64,000 bases of DNA, taken from NCBI RefSeq assembly GCF_907164915.1, contig NW_025919337.1, forward strand, positions 119,157 through 183,156, read 5' to 3'. The notes beneath the pieces were generated by a model. It worked only from the letters and a program-made list of their open reading frames with translations. It did not search any database and was not told the DNA's origin. This document shows, piece by piece, positions 48,909 through 62,426 of this stretch. This stretch comes from Impatiens glandulifera (taxonomy: Eukaryota; Streptophyta; Magnoliopsida; Ericales; Balsaminaceae). Every line of letters starts with the position of its first letter. Position 1 is the stretch's first letter. Made by a program: the position numbers and the translations under genes.

Positions 48909-50150
48909 TGTAGACACCCCATTTTTACACCTAGGTATCTAATAAATAACCCGATCTAATATAATGTCCATGCTCGTTTATTGGGCCGGTAGAACAAAAA
49001 CATAAAAATGTCTTTTAAAAAATGACTTAGAAAAATCTGAAAACAATGGTCTAAATGCTGATTTCAAAAATACTCAAGTCACGAGTGCTCTGGTACCTTC
49101 AAAATGACCGAAATGAAAAATCGTGAATTTTGAGTATAATATTATTGTTGGAGAAAATGTACCGAAGGGTCACTTCGGAGCTCGTAAATGGGTCAAAACG
49201 CCATTTTTCACAAAGACTCAGTTTCTAGAACTCGTAACCCGTTCATATCATTCGTTTTGAAAAATTATGAATTTTGAGTATAATATAGATGTTTTCACTA
49301 ATGTGTAGAAGATATTCGAAATGGAAAAAAACAGGAAAATGAGTCAATAGGCGAGTGAACCAGGCTGAAGGAGATTTTTTTTTTCAATGTGTAGAAGATA
49401 TTCGAAATGGAAAAAAACAGGAAAATGAGTCAATAGGCGAGTGAACCAGGGTGAAGGAGATTTTTTTTTCAATTTTTCCCGTCAAACTAAAAGGCGGGAC
49501 GGTTATTTGAAAGAGGGGTTAGTTCATTTTGATAAAAAAAAAAGAAACAGATCAGTTAACTGATTTTGTTAGAACAGAGGGGGAGATCGGTTATTATCGA
49601 GAAAAAGAATCACAATAGGAAAAAAAAAACATATCTGGGATTGAAAGAGAGAGAGAATCACAATAGGGAGATCCTCTACACTTTGACAGAAATCATCGTC
49701 TCCGGCGAGAACATTCACTTCTCCGGCGGCGTGGACGTCTGCAATCGTTTTCTGTAGATCTGAACTTTCTTTTACTGATAGAATTAGGTCTGAATCTGCA
49801 TCTCCTTCATCTGCACGTTGTATCCGGTCACCGTGCCTTGGTTAATCTCTAGCTAGTAGTGTTAGGTTGGATTATAGCCTTAGTCAGTTTAGTCCGGATT
49901 AGAATTAGAATTAGGATGAAGGAGAGGAAGGCGGTGATCACTCTCTTGTCAAAGAAATTCAGCGCACCCGGAGAATTCCTTCAATCCCGCTTTACTCGAA
50001 ATTCCACCTGCATGTGTCACTTCTTGATCCAGTCTTGATCTGATCTTCCCCATCTGTATTCTTGATCTGATCTTACCCATCTATCTTCCTGTTTCTATAT
50101 TCTTGTTTCATTATCTTCTATCAAGAACCATAACTTAGATATAGTAGAAA
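48909..50150 (+). mobile_element. Ty3/Gypsy-type LTR, longer copy, unit B
   Basis: Starts TGTAGACACCCCATTTTTAC and extends beyond the part kept in unit A, through a CCTTCAATCCCGCTTTACTC region to about 50150. An 85-base stretch starting ATGTGTAGAAGATATTCGAA is tandemly duplicated near 49299-49470. No internal genes; the right end is uncertain. Confidence 0.45.
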
Positions 50151-50264
50151 TTAAAGACATTAGATGATATTTTTATAATTCCCTTACAACTTTAATTTCG
50201 AATTAATTTATTAATTTGAACTCTTTCCGTTTTTTAAATGGATTTGTTTCCAGATTTTAACCAA

Positions 50265-50707
50265 AAAAATGATTCAAGCGTCGTTTAAACTCAAAGCGAT
50301 TTCAGATAAATCAAACCCGTAACCATTTGGTCTCTTAAGCCGACTCTTATCACTAGACTACCTTGGTGGAATAAATTTCACAAAATAGATTATTATTTCA
50401 GGTATTATATATATATATATATACATTTACTAATCTTATATCTTCATTATAACTAATTGACATTGTTGATTTTTTTTTTTATTCCAGTAAGAAAGAAAAT
50501 CTTGCCAAAGAAATATATATGATAATCAAAATGGATAATGAAGGTTGGGTACCCGTTTTTTTAATCAAAAAAGATGATTCAAGCGTCGTTTAAACTCAAA
50601 GCGATTTCAGATAAATCAAACCCGTAATCATTTGGTCTCTTAAGCCGACTCTTATCACTAGACTACCTTGGTGGGATAAATTTCACAAAATAGATTATTA
50701 TTTCAGG

Positions 50708-50770
<63 letters not shown>

Positions 50771-50910
50771 CTAATCTTATATCTTCATTATAACTAATTG
50801 ACATTGTTGATTTTTTTTTTTTATTCTAGTGAGAAAGAAAATTTTGCAAAAGAAATATATATGATAAGCAAAATGGATAATGAAGGTTGGGTACCCGTTT
50901 TTTAAAAAAT
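50265..50910 (+). repeat. Tandem duplication, two units of about 315 bp, with (AT)n tract
   Basis: Both units contain GATTCAAGCGTCGTTTAAAC, CACTAGACTACCTTGGTGG, an (AT)n run (long in the second, about 50710-50767) and GATAATGAAGGTTGGGTACC. Confidence 0.85.
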
Positions 50911-51289
50911 TATTAGAAAACATTCTAATTTGATAGTAAGGTGATAATAGTGTTCTTTGTGATTTGTAGATTAAGGGAATGAATGTACAAAATTGAGATA
51001 TACATTAAAGTGCTGCTGAAGTAAAGGTAGTAAATATTATGATTTTGATATAGATGAAACTGATTTTTTTTTTCTTTTTTGTTAATTATTGAATCAATTG
51101 TAGTACATTAAAAATCCGAAAAAGAGACGAGTGAGAAAAATATTGTGCGCAAGATTCCATTAATGGTTAGATAAATGATCTATCTTGATTAATTCAAGAG
51201 AATGGAGTTAAAGAATTGTCATACTACCATAGCTCTAACCTTTTAATATTTCAATAAAAAAAAAATTGTGCAAACACAAGGTTGAATGT

Positions 51290-51975
51290 GGTTTTGGATT
51301 TTTAGATTTTAACCTTAATGTACATGATAAGCAAAATGGATAATGAAGGTTGGGTACCGGTGTTTATAGTTGCTGATTTTCCTCTAGTAAGATATATTTC
51401 TTTAAAAGCATTTAAATGCATGTATTGCTAATTTGATAGTAATAATATTGTTTTTTTGTTATTGGTAGATTAAGTGAATGAACGTACGAAATTAAATCGA
51501 CGACTTTAATACATTCAAGTGGTGTGAAAATAAAGGTAGTAAATATTATGTTTTTAATATAAATTAAATTATTTTAATGTGTTATAGTAAATATTATGAT
51601 TTTAATATAGATTAAATTATTTTAACTGAATATTTAGGGTTATTAATTAATCAATTGTAGGATGATAAAATTCGAAGAAGAGACGAGTGGAAAAAATATG
51701 TACGCCAAATTCCATTAATTGTTAGATAAATGATCTATCTCGATTAATTCAAGAGAATGGAGGTAAAATTTGTCATACTACCATAGGTCTCGCCTTTTAA
51801 TAATTGAATACGAAAAAATTGTGTAAACACTAGGTTGAATGTTGTTTGGATTTTTAGATTTTAGCCTTAATATTGGTTGTTTTAGTGTGTCATGTTGGGT
51901 TGTTTTAGTGTGTCATATGCCATGTTGTACTGTTTTAGTGTGTCGTATTGGATTGTTTTCGTTAATGAATAAAAC
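51290..51975 (+). repeat. Further diverged copies of the dispersed repeat
   Basis: GGATAATGAAGGTTGGGTAC, CCATTAATTGTTAGATAAAT and three TGTTTTAGTGTGTC repeats (51885-51945) match the family at 36220-36790. The 60-codon frame here is not considered a gene. Confidence 0.6.
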
Positions 51976-52139
51976 TCACATTCATATCATTTTACAAAAA
52001 TTATTAAAGAATAATATTTAAACTAATCTATTTCTTAATTTTATTTTGATATATTTATTTTGTTTTATAATTTTTTTTAGTATTTAACTTGGAATTAAGA
52101 TTTACTTTCCAACAAAACACTTCAAATCTTATGTTCTTT

Positions 52140-52392
52140 AATATGTTGGGTATAAGTTAATCTAAATGAATAGAACATGCAAGACAAACCTCAAAAACAA
52201 TATCTCAAAGAAGAAGAAAGTCTCAAAAGAACACTGAATCTCCACATCGAGGTTCAATGGAGATGCCTTGGAGTAATTTTATCAAAATTTTATGATCCTT
52301 CAATCGGTAGCAAAGGCTTCTAGGCTCGGATGGAAAACTCTCGCATCTCACATCGGATCGAACTCAGGATTTATCCTCGCAAGAAACCATCG
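52140..52392 (-). pseudogene. Copy of the unrecognised gene fragment from the spacer
   Basis: Nearly identical to 30955-31205, including GAATCTCCACATCGAGGTTC and AACTCTCGCATCTCACATCG. The match breaks off at AAACCATCG. No function is assigned. Confidence 0.4.
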
Positions 52393-52639
52393 TTGCAATA
52401 AGCCATTTTTATTTTAAACTTGTTATAATGATTCTTATTGGTGATTCATGATTGGTATGTATCTAATTTTTCAAAATAGCAATTCTGCTTACGAATGAAA
52501 CATTTTGAAAATTTAGAAAACATTGATTGACAAACATTCTAATTTATATTTTTTTGAGAATTGAAAGGTTAATGAAATATAAGTATTTTGGTAGAACATT
52601 ACAAACAGAGTTAAGTATGAATAGCATATTTATTGTAAT

Positions 52640-52850
52640 TAAGGTGATGAAATGTTGAGAATAAAAGTTGTTATATATATACAAATAATCAAATTAACTA
52701 AAAGTTAAAATTTGAACATTCAAGTGTTTTCAAGAATGACTTACATATATTTTGTTTTGATTTCCTTTAACCTTTTTTTAACAAGTTAAAAAAAAATTCA
52801 TAGAATTTAACACTATTTTTCCATTTATTAAAGTAATTCTTAGACGTCTC
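52640..52850 (+). repeat. Solo arm of the foldback repeat
   Basis: Resembles the right arm of 27840-29240, with the order GTTATATATATACA, AATCAAATTAACT, TTTTCAAG and GTTTTGATTTCC. Confidence 0.4.
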
Positions 52851-53004
52851 AAAAAGAAAAAGAGGTAAACATTTAATTCTCACTAATCCTCGTCCTGAGA
52901 TTCTTAAGGAAGAATAATTGTCCATTTTTTTGTTTTGTTAGTGAAGAAAACAAATATTTGTTATCCTTTTTTAGACTTCTTCTATGTTTTTACCCTTTAT
53001 AATC

Positions 53005-53729
53005 AACGAACTCACTCCATTGGGAATATTTTAGCATTTTAGTATTTTCAATCTTTTCTTGTAACTTAACTCCTTAATTAGTTGAATCGATGACCAATAA
53101 TGTGCATTCAACAAATCAAGGAGTAAAGTTATAAAAAGAGAATGAAGAGATTGCGAAAATTACTAAAACATACGACATCTCAAATGGAGTATAACATAGA
53201 TCCTTATGTTCATACCCGGGTAAAAAACATGACAGAAAGTCTGATGAAAAAGAAATAACATAGTTTTAATATATTTTCTACATCAAATCAGACTGAACCA
53301 AAATGGGAAGTAGTTTCATCCTTCTACAAAAGAATGACATGAAAATGAAAGCAGTTCAATGCTAGAAAAGATGGAATAAGATAATTGTAGGTTTCAAGAA
53401 AATAAAAACAAAAAATTGGTAACAAATGAAGAGGCTAAATCATTCTGGAATATGACAACAACCAATAGAAAGGAGTGAAATTGCCGAATTTTTTGATAAG
53501 AAAGTTTATGATGCCATTGAATGGAAAGTCATTTTGTGGCACCTCAATTACATTGAATGAAGTTTGGAGGCAACATATGATCATTAGAAAGACTAAGAGG
53601 ATACAAACGGTGAGAATCCATCAAAATAAATACAAATTGCAACCGATGATCCAACAAAAGTATGTGTTTTCTGTCTTAAAAATATGTTTCTACTTTTGTG
53701 CCATCTATTTTGATTTGATTGCAACATAA
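53005..53729 (+). repeat. Direct repeat upstream of AGO copy B
   Basis: Same as 19208-19932, nearly identical, with the 84-codon MKLPNF frame retained. The stretch 53730-53950 is AT-rich with no gene. Confidence 0.85.
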
Positions 53730-53959
53730 ATAAGTAGATTAATGTTAAATTTATTAAAAATTATTTAAACAATAAAAGTAATTTGTTAATTATACAATCA
53801 AAAAATTAGAACAACTTGAATACTAAGAACTTTTGTTTAGAGTCAAAACCTTATTTATTAACAAGATAAGGTTAATAACATAGATAGAATGAAATTGCTT
53901 GAATCCATGCAAAGAGTGGGTGACACGTTATAAGGAATTAGAATAACCGGTCAAATACT

Positions 53960-55055
53960 GTATGACTTTTTTTCGTTTGCAAAGGGTTAGAACCCATCTC
54001 TTGATGAACTAAGTCTCACGCTACGGGGGGTCCGACGCGAAATTCTTATACTTCTCATCAAACGTTTTCCAAGTGTATGAATCTGCTGGATGTCTCAACA
54101 TATCACCTTCACCTTTAACTTCCTTGTGTCATCTCATCATTGGAGCGGTCTTAGAGCACAAGTACATCCTCTATTGTCTTGATATTAGAGGAAAATATCT
54201 TAACACCTTAGTGGACATAAATTTTCTATTTTGCTTCTTCCAAACTACACCGCTTGTTTGATCGACTTTCCATCTAGAAAGGCCACAAACTCTGCAAGAC
54301 TCCAAATTTTTGTCGTTCTTCTAAAATAGCATGCAATTGCTTTTGCATGCATCTATATTCTCATAGTTAAGCCCAATATCTATTATGAACTTCTTACATT
54401 CGTAGTATGAATTTGGCAATTGAGCGTCCATCGGTAATAAGTCCTCTTTAAGTAGACGCAACAACATATTGAATAAAGCGTGTGTCCATTGTCCAACATT
54501 ATTTATGTGGAGGAGTTTCAAAAGTGCTGATGATTTGGTTATTCATGCACCTTCATATAAAGGTCGTTTAGAATCATCGAGCAATTTATAGAATCTTTGC
54601 GCATCCTCGACTGGTTCATCGTTGCTCGGGCTAGCATTAACGTTGGAGAACATATCGTGTATAAAATCTTGCATATACGGTTCTTCATTGACCATATTAT
54701 TCAAGTTCGGTGAACTTGTGACTTCCGACACCACTTCATCATCAACGTCATCAACATCGTCATCATCGTCATCGTGATCATCATCATTATCATTAGCATA
54801 AATCACGTTAGTAGTACTCCTCCTTTCTCCATGACAATACAAGAATTCATAATTCACATTTATTCCTTAAACGATGAGGTGAGTCTTCACATCGACTATA
54901 TCCATTAAAATCGTGTTCAAACATTTCACGCAAGGACATTTGACTTGCTGTCGTCCTGTACTACTCACTGCAAATTGTAGGAAGTGGTCAACTCCTTCCT
55001 CATATTTTGGATGATCTCGACGTAAGCTAATCCAAGTTTTGTCGGGTACTTCCAT
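53960..55055 (-). pseudogene. CACTA (En/Spm) TNP2-type transposase, longer remnant, unit B
   Basis: The minus strand starts MEVPDKTWISLRRDHPKYEE at 55055, the transposase-associated domain, with its cysteine motif KCPCVKCLN. It then has an Asp-rich linker (NDNDDDHDDDDDDVDDVDDE, about 54760), the YEGA boundary, and the SYYECKKFIIDIGLNYENID, YFPL and WKTFDEKY blocks also seen in unit A. Stops and frameshifts interrupt it. Unit A has lost the first half by a deletion of about 1 kb next to the tandem repeats. Confidence 0.85.
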
Positions 55056-55059
55056 TAGA

Positions 55060-55525
55060 TGAGTTTCTTTCACCAAAATGTACAATAACTTCATACTAAT
55101 TTCACCAAATTTCAGAAAATTAAGTAATAATTCTCCTTGCAATATCACCCAAATTGAACTAATAATAATCATTCAACAAAAATTACAAACTAATTTCACC
55201 AAATTTCAGCCAAATTTCAACCAAATTTCATCCAAATTTCATCCAAATTTCATAATAACAATTCATACAAAGTTCTCAAATTTTCAGCCAATTGAACTAA
55301 TTTCACAACAACTTAACACAAAATTCACAATAACTTCATACAAAGTTCACAAAATGTACAATAACTTGAATTCTAAGGAAATTGGTGGATTAATTATTCT
55401 TGTCTTTATGAAAAATAATACATTATAGTTTTTTTTTATAAAGTACTTATTTTTTTTATATTCATCTTGTTATTTAAAAAAAAATGTAATCAAAAAGATT
55501 TTAGGTAATCTATAAATTTTGATAT
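55060..55525. other. AT-rich stretch with ACCAAATTTCA repeats
   Basis: Between about 55100 and 55350 the motif ATTTCA(C/T)CCAAATTTCA recurs several times in a row, giving a spurious Asn/Phe-rich frame. No gene is seen. Confidence 0.5.
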
Positions 55526-55529
55526 TTTT

Positions 55530-56460
55530 TATTCACCTTTTACTTTTTTATTATTTATTTTTCAAATATTTTAAAAAATATTTTAATTTAAATTCTTTTT
55601 ATCAAGTATAAACAAAGTCTATTTTATATTTTATTTTAATAAATTTTAAAAATTATTATGATGATAACCATGACAAATTAATTTAAAAATGATAAATAAT
55701 CTAAGTTAAAAAAATTTTATATTTTGAAAGAATTTATGTAATATGATTTACAAATTTAATTAATAAAAAAATCATTTTTATTCACTTTTTACTTATTTGT
55801 TTTTCATTCATTTCAAAAATTAATTTTATTAAATATAAACATAATCTATTTTATTTTTTACTTTAACAAAATTTAAAAAATATTGTGATAATAATTATGA
55901 CAATGTTATTCTTAAAATGGTAAATTATTTAAGTTAACAAAATTTTATAATTTGAAAGAATTTATGTAATATAATTTACAAATTTAATTAATAAAAAAAT
56001 TATTTTTATCCACCTTTTACTTATTTATTTTTCAAACATTTAAAAAATTATTTTTATTACAATTATTTTTATTAAATATAAACAGAATCTATTTTATTTT
56101 TACTTTAATAAATTTTAAAAATTATTGTGATAATATTATGACAATATTATTCTTAAAATGATAAATTATCTAAGTTAACAAAATTTTATAATTTAAAAAA
56201 ATTGATGTAATATGATTTAAAATTTAATTAATAAAAAAATATTTTTATCCACTTTTTACTTATTTATTTTTCAAACATTTTAAAAATTATTTTAATTAAA
56301 TATAAACAGAATTTATTTTATTTTTTACTTTAATAAATTTTAAAAATTATTGTGATAATATTATGACAATATTATTCTTAAAATGGTAAATTATCTAAAT
56401 TAACAAAATTTTATAATTTAAAAAAGTTTATGTAATATGATTTACAAATTTAATTAATAA
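55530..56460 (+). repeat. AT-rich tandem repeat, about four units of about 230 bp, upstream of AGO copy B
   Basis: Units start near 55535, 55763, 55994 and 56228 and share the landmarks listed for 20694-21150 (two units there). The first two units are more diverged and match no unit of A closely. The stretch 56460-57000 is AT-rich. Confidence 0.8.
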
Positions 56461-57005
56461 AAAAAATTATTTTCTTCTTATCTTTTCATCTAATTTTCAC
56501 TAAAATATATTTAATAATTTCAATTATACTCTTTTAATAAATAAAAATTTAAAAAATTAACTGTTTTTATGACCTTTATATTAATATGATTTTTTTCTAA
56601 GATTTTAATAATTTTGACGGTAAAAAAATTAAAAAGAATTATTGTAATATAATATAATCTATAAATTTGATAAAAAAAAGTTTATTTTATTTTATTTTAT
56701 TTTTATATTTATATTTTACTTAAACAGATTTTAATTATAAATTTTATAATAAATTCAAATAAATCTCTTTTAACTTTTTAAGTATTACAAGAAAATCTTA
56801 CTTTTCTATAAAGAAATCTAACTTTTTTATTTACATTTTACTGAAACAGATTTTTTTAATTTACATTTTATAAATCTCTTTTAACTTTTTATTACTTTTT
56901 TAGAAATAAATCTAAAGATTATTTTTTAAAATATAGACCTATAGATTATTTTCTAAATATGGACAAAAACATATTAATTTTTATTTTTTTTTTATAATTT
57001 AGTTG

Positions 57006-57014
57006 TATATATAT
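57006..57014 (+). promoter_or_regulatory. Probable TATA box of AGO copy B
   Basis: TATATATAT 114-122 bases before the ATG, in the same context as in copy A. Confidence 0.5.
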
Positions 57015-57127
57015 TTCCCTCCATTCTTCTTCATTTCAGTACCTATATTTTCAAACACAACTCATCCTCTGGTTTTCTTTCTCTCATTCACAGTTCAATC
57101 GAATACCTATTCACTTTTTTTGCAAAA

Positions 57128-60100
57128 ATGTCTGGAAGAATTGGAGGACGCGGAGGTCTAAGAGGTCAATTTGACCGCACTGATCAGCCTTTACCGCAAG
57201 CCGGACGTGGACGTGGACGCTTTGGAGGAGGAAGAGGTCAATCAGACCGCACCGATCAACCTTTACCGCAATCCGGACGTGGACTTGGACGCGTCGGAGG
57301 AGGAAGAGGTCCATACCGCTCCTACGTACCTGTACTGTCCTCTGCCTCTTCTTCATCTGCAGATTCCTTAGCTGCAGATGTGGAAATGAAGCTTAACTTA
57401 GCTTCACCTTCAAGAGCTGTTGAGACTCTACAAAAGTTGTCCCCTGCTTTTGAGACTCGGTCTCTTACACCTTTGACCGCGACAACCAGACTACCGGATA
57501 GACCAGGTTTGGGTAGAGCCGGTAAGAAGATCTCGGTCCGAACCAACCATTTTCCAGTTCAATCAACTGGACGTGATGTATTTCATTACGATGTGAGTGT
57601 ATATTATTTGATCGACTCTTGTCATTTTGTTTTTCATGTGTTTCTTTTGTTTATTTAATCTTTACAATTAAAATGTACAGGTCACAATCACTCCAGAGGT
57701 GACATTGAAGAAAGTATGCAGGGACGTCATGAATACTTTGATCGACTCTAACATGGAGTCGTATCTGGGGAATCGGTTGCCTGCATATGATGGCAGCAAA
57801 AACATTTACAGCTTGGGGCCACTTCCCTTTCAGTCCAAGGACTTCCCGGTGAAACTGCTTAAAAAGGATGGAAATAGAAGGTGACTTTTTAGTGTTTAAA
57901 ATTGCTTAATGTTTCAGATTTGACTTGAAATTAACAATGGATCTTTCTCGACGCAGGAAGGAGAGTCACTTCAATGTGGCAATTAAGTTTGCTGCTAAAG
58001 TTGATCTGTATCAACTTCAAGCATTCTTACATAGGAAGCAAGGGAATCTTCCTCATGAGACATTGCAAGCTCTTGAGATAGTTCTCCGAGCAACTCCTTC
58101 GGTTATGTAAGAACATCATTTTATGCTTCAATTCGTTTCCTTTATCACAATGTGCTTTTTCTTTTGTTTACCAAATTGAAATACAATTTTGTTGCAGGTA
58201 CACTGCTGTTGAAAGGTCATTCTTTTCACCAAGACTTGGTGCAAAGGGGAAATTGGATGGTGGCCTGGAGTATTGGCAAGGGTTCTACCAAAGCCTACGA
58301 CCAACTCAAATGGGGCTCTCGCTGAATATTGGTATGTAGCTTTAGTACCCCATAAACATGTTTTACATTTGTACTAACTCAGCATCTAATTTTTATTTTG
58401 TAGATATATCAGCAAGGGCCTTTTTTGACCCCATCCTGGTGACAGAATTTATTCAGCAGTATCTTCACATCGGAGATCTGTCCAGGCCATTATCTGATCA
58501 AGACTGTAAGAAAGTAAGTTTCAACTTTCTCTTATATTTGTATGAATGTTTGAGTGTAAACTTAACAAGGATCATAACTCACTTAAATGTGTTAATATTC
58601 TTTTTTCAGATTCTGAAGGTCTTGAAAGGTGTGACTGTGAAAACGACTCACCTGAAGAATGTCATGAGCAAAAAGATAGTTCGTCTATCTCAACAACCAA
58701 TTGGTGAACTGATGTAAGCTATTTTTTCATACGATCATATCTTGTTTAAATCTATTTTCTCTTTCCAACTGTCCGTTCTCACTTTTCAATCTTGCTCTTG
58801 TATAGGTTCACGTGTGATGACGGTGTTCAAAAGAAGTATGTGGTCCAATACTACTTAGAAAGGTACCGTATCACACTTAGGTATCCTTCCTTACCTGCAA
58901 TGCAGTATGGAAGTGATTCCAAGCCTATTTATCTGCCATTGGAGGTACTTACTACTTGAACTGATCTTTATTTTATGCTATAGTCTTTATTTTCCTTAGT
59001 TACCTTTGTTTATCATTTTTCAAAAACTCATTTCCTTTATTTTGATGACACTATAGCTGTGCAAAATCGTGGAGGGGCAGAGGTATACAAAGAAGTTGAA
59101 TGAGAGGCAGGTAACCACTCTTTTGATGGCTACCTGTCAAAGACCAGTGCATAGGGAACAAAACATCAGACAGGTACTTTTGTATCCATGCATTTTGTAT
59201 CTATTGAACCTAATCTTTCAATATTTTTTTATATTTGTTAGTTATTTAGTCCTTTTATTGATAATTTTCTTCTCCAGATGGTCAGGCAAAACGATTACAA
59301 CAATGACAAGTTCGTGAACGAATTTGGGTTGCATATACAGCCTGAACCTACAGTGGTTGAAGCAAGACTTCTTCCACCTCCTATGGTAATTCTTTAGTCT
59401 TGTAATTATTTGGTTTACGTTTCTAATCTTTAATAAAATTATTGCGCTGGTTGTTGCAGCTCAAATATGATGGGTCACAAGAGGCTCCAAGTGTGGGGCA
59501 ATGGAATATGTTGAACAAGGTATTGTTTTACTTGGATGTGTGCGCGCATACCACCTCCCATTTTATATTGTAGAGTAATCATTTGTCTTCTTTATGTTTA
59601 ATATGTTCTTATTGTGGCAGAGAATGTTTAACGGGGCCAAGATAGATTTCTGGACTTGTGTCAACTTCTCAAAAATGAACCAAAATCAGGTTGGCCAGTT
59701 CTGTTGGGACTTGGTGCAAACGTGCATAAGTAAAGGGCTGGTATGTATTCTTTCCATCTCATCTCGAGCTTGTGCATCTTATATATCTTATGAGAACCTA
59801 TCCTTAAGTGCATGAACTCTCTCTTGCAGAAATTCAATACGGAACCGCTGATTCCCATCCATTCAACCAATCCTAAACACATTGGAAGGGAACTAACCAG
59901 CATCCACTTGCGATGTAATGAGCAGCTCACAAAGATGAAGGCAAAAGGCAGACATCTTCAGTTGTTGCTCGTCATATTGCCAGAAGTTTCTGGTTCATAT
60001 GGTAACATTTTGAAGAATTATTTTAGTTAAGTGTATATATTGTGAAAACCTCCTAACTAACATTGTTGTTCTTACAGGGATCATTAAAAAGGTCTGTGAG

Positions 60101-61967
60101 ACAGAATTGGGCATTGTCTCTCAATGCTGCCAGCCTAGGCATGTTCTTAAGAGGACTTTGCCGTATCTTGAAAATGTCACTCTGAAGATTAACGTCAAGG
60201 CATGTTTTAACTTTTATAATGCTGTTAGAAAAGAAAGACTACAAGTTCTCAATTGAGTTGATAAATGTCATTCAACACATGCTAATTGAATGTTTGTTAA
60301 ATGTCAGGCTGGAGGACGCAACACCGTGCTTGCGAGTGCGTTCGAGAGAAAATTGGATTTTGTCTCGGATATGCCCACCATCATCTTTGGCGCTGATGTC
60401 ACTCATCCTGCTCCAGGAGAGGATTCAAGCTGTTCAATTGCAGCAGTAAGATGTGTTGAAAATAGTTTGATTTTGTTTCTATCTACTATTATTGGGTTGT
60501 TAAAATGTAGGTTTATATTTTCAGGTGGTTGCTTCGATGGACTGGCCTGAGGTAACCACTTACAAAGGACTGGTCTCTGCTCAAAGGCATAGAGAGATAA
60601 TCATCAGTGACCTCTATAAAGAGGTTGATGATCCTATAAGGGGGAGAGTTAAAAGTGGGATGATCAGGTAAAAACAAATATTACATACATATTTTTTTTC
60701 ACTTCTTTTTTTGTTTTTTTGTGGAAGTAAAAAATATCTTGTTTGATTTTTGGGGACTTTGTAGGGAGATGTTGATTTCGTTTATGCAGTCCACTGGTCA
60801 TAAACCACATAGAATAATATTCTACAGGTAAAAATTGTATATGCTCTTGCATTGTGCATTTTTGTGCTTAAATTAAGTTACTAATAATATATGTTGTTTA
60901 AATGCAGAGATGGTGTTAGCGATGGGCAATTCAGCCATGTTTTGCTCTATGAGGTTGATGCAATTCGGAAGGTAGTTTTTACTTTTAATATGGCTATATA
61001 TATATATGTGATTGTTGTTTTGTATTGGTATTGTGAGTTGAAAAATACATGTTTGGTGCAGGCATGTTCTTCTCTGGAAGAAAATTACCTACCGAGGATC
61101 ACATTTGTGGTTGTACAGAAGAGGCATCACACTCGCCTCTTCCCAATGACTCATGGCGACAGACATTCAACCGACCGGAGTGGAAATGTTTTGCCAGGTA
61201 ATATTATTGGTTGTGGTTTGTAATTGGTAATGGGTTGGTTAATGTAAATACTAAATCTGATTGATTGGATCTTCATATGTAGGTACGGTTGTTGATACAA
61301 AGATTTGTCATGTAAGGGAGTTTGACTTCTATCTATGCAGTCATTCGGGTATCCAGGTAACTACTAAAAAAAATTGATTAGATATTTTTTATTGGTTGAA
61401 TATATATGAAGCAAGCACTAAGATATTTGGTAACAAACTGAAACAGGGAACAAGCCGGCCAACACATTACCATGTGTTGTTTGATGAGAATGACTTCAGT
61501 GCAGATGCATTGCAAAAACTCACTAACAGCTTGTGTTACACGTAAGTGGTGTCTTAATAGTTAATCCTAACCTATATTGTTGTAATTACGTAATACTAAT
61601 TAATTGGGTCTTTCTTTTCCAGCTATGCGAGATGCACTAGATCGGTGTCTATAGGTTTGTCCTTCTAGCTAACTCAACAACTAAATTTATGTTATATGAT
61701 CAATTAATCATTCTTCTTATGGTTTGATTTCTTTGATGTGCAGTTCCTCCTGCTTACTATGCTCATCTTGCTGCGTGGAGGGCACGCTATTATGTGGAAG
61801 GTTACGTGGAAGGTGGCGTGGAAGGTGGCGTGGAAGGTGATGTGGAAGGAGATGGAGCTGATGCTGAATCCACTAGTGTCAGAGTGAACACAAGGATAGG
61901 GGATGCAGTTGTTCGGCCTTTACCTAATGTTATGGATAATGTAAAGCAATTTATGTTTTACTGCTGA
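57128..61967 (+). CDS. AGO5: Argonaute protein, AGO5-like, copy B (22 exons, 989 aa)
   Basis: Exons: 57128-57592, 57681-57880, 57957-58106, 58198-58331, 58404-58513, 58610-58713, 58806-58944, 59057-59173, 59278-59385, 59460-59519, 59621-59740, 59830-60001, 60078-60199, 60308-60445, 60525-60667, 60765-60827, 60908-60971, 61062-61197, 61283-61356, 61447-61541, 61623-61654, 61744-61967. Every exon has the same length as in copy A, without the 84-bp duplication. The N-terminal tail keeps a clean internal repeat ([20 protein letters not shown], then a [18 protein letters not shown] unit), where copy A has lost glycines and arginines. The slicer site is again D697, I738, D783, H923. A Gly/Glu/Val repeat ([16 protein letters not shown]) follows the PIWI domain before the conserved RPLP and NVKQFMFYC end. 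The frame is fully open and splice sites are intact, so it is the more canonical copy. Confidence 0.93.
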
Positions 61968-62426
61968 ACAACATTGTAATAAGATTTTTGTTGTAATATT
62001 AGTTTTTTATTGTTGTTGTTAAAGTATTAAATGGTGGGTAGTTTAGATATGAAATAGGATGTATGTGTTAATAGTTTTGTAATTTTTAAGGGGGGTTTTC
62101 AGAAAGATTATAACAATTTCATGATCCCTTTTAGGGACAAATATTGTTATAAAAGTTGTGTTTACAGTTAGTTTTTACTTATTTTGTGTTTTTTATTTCC
62201 TTCTTTACTTTTATTAAGTTTTAACTCATGATTGATTAGGCTTTACATCAAAATATTTGTCAATTACATTACATTTTGATGGTATCTATATGTTTTAGTA
62301 TTTAGTTTGGATGTGTCATCGCCTTTTCCACTAAGGTTTTGGATTGCCGAATTCAGTAAGTCATCTCACATCTATATTGGATTAGCGATCCTCGATCGAC
62401 AGACACACCGGTTTTGGATTCCATTT
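61968..62426. other. 3' flank of AGO copy B
   Basis: Matches 26722-27176; no gene seen. Confidence 0.5.
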
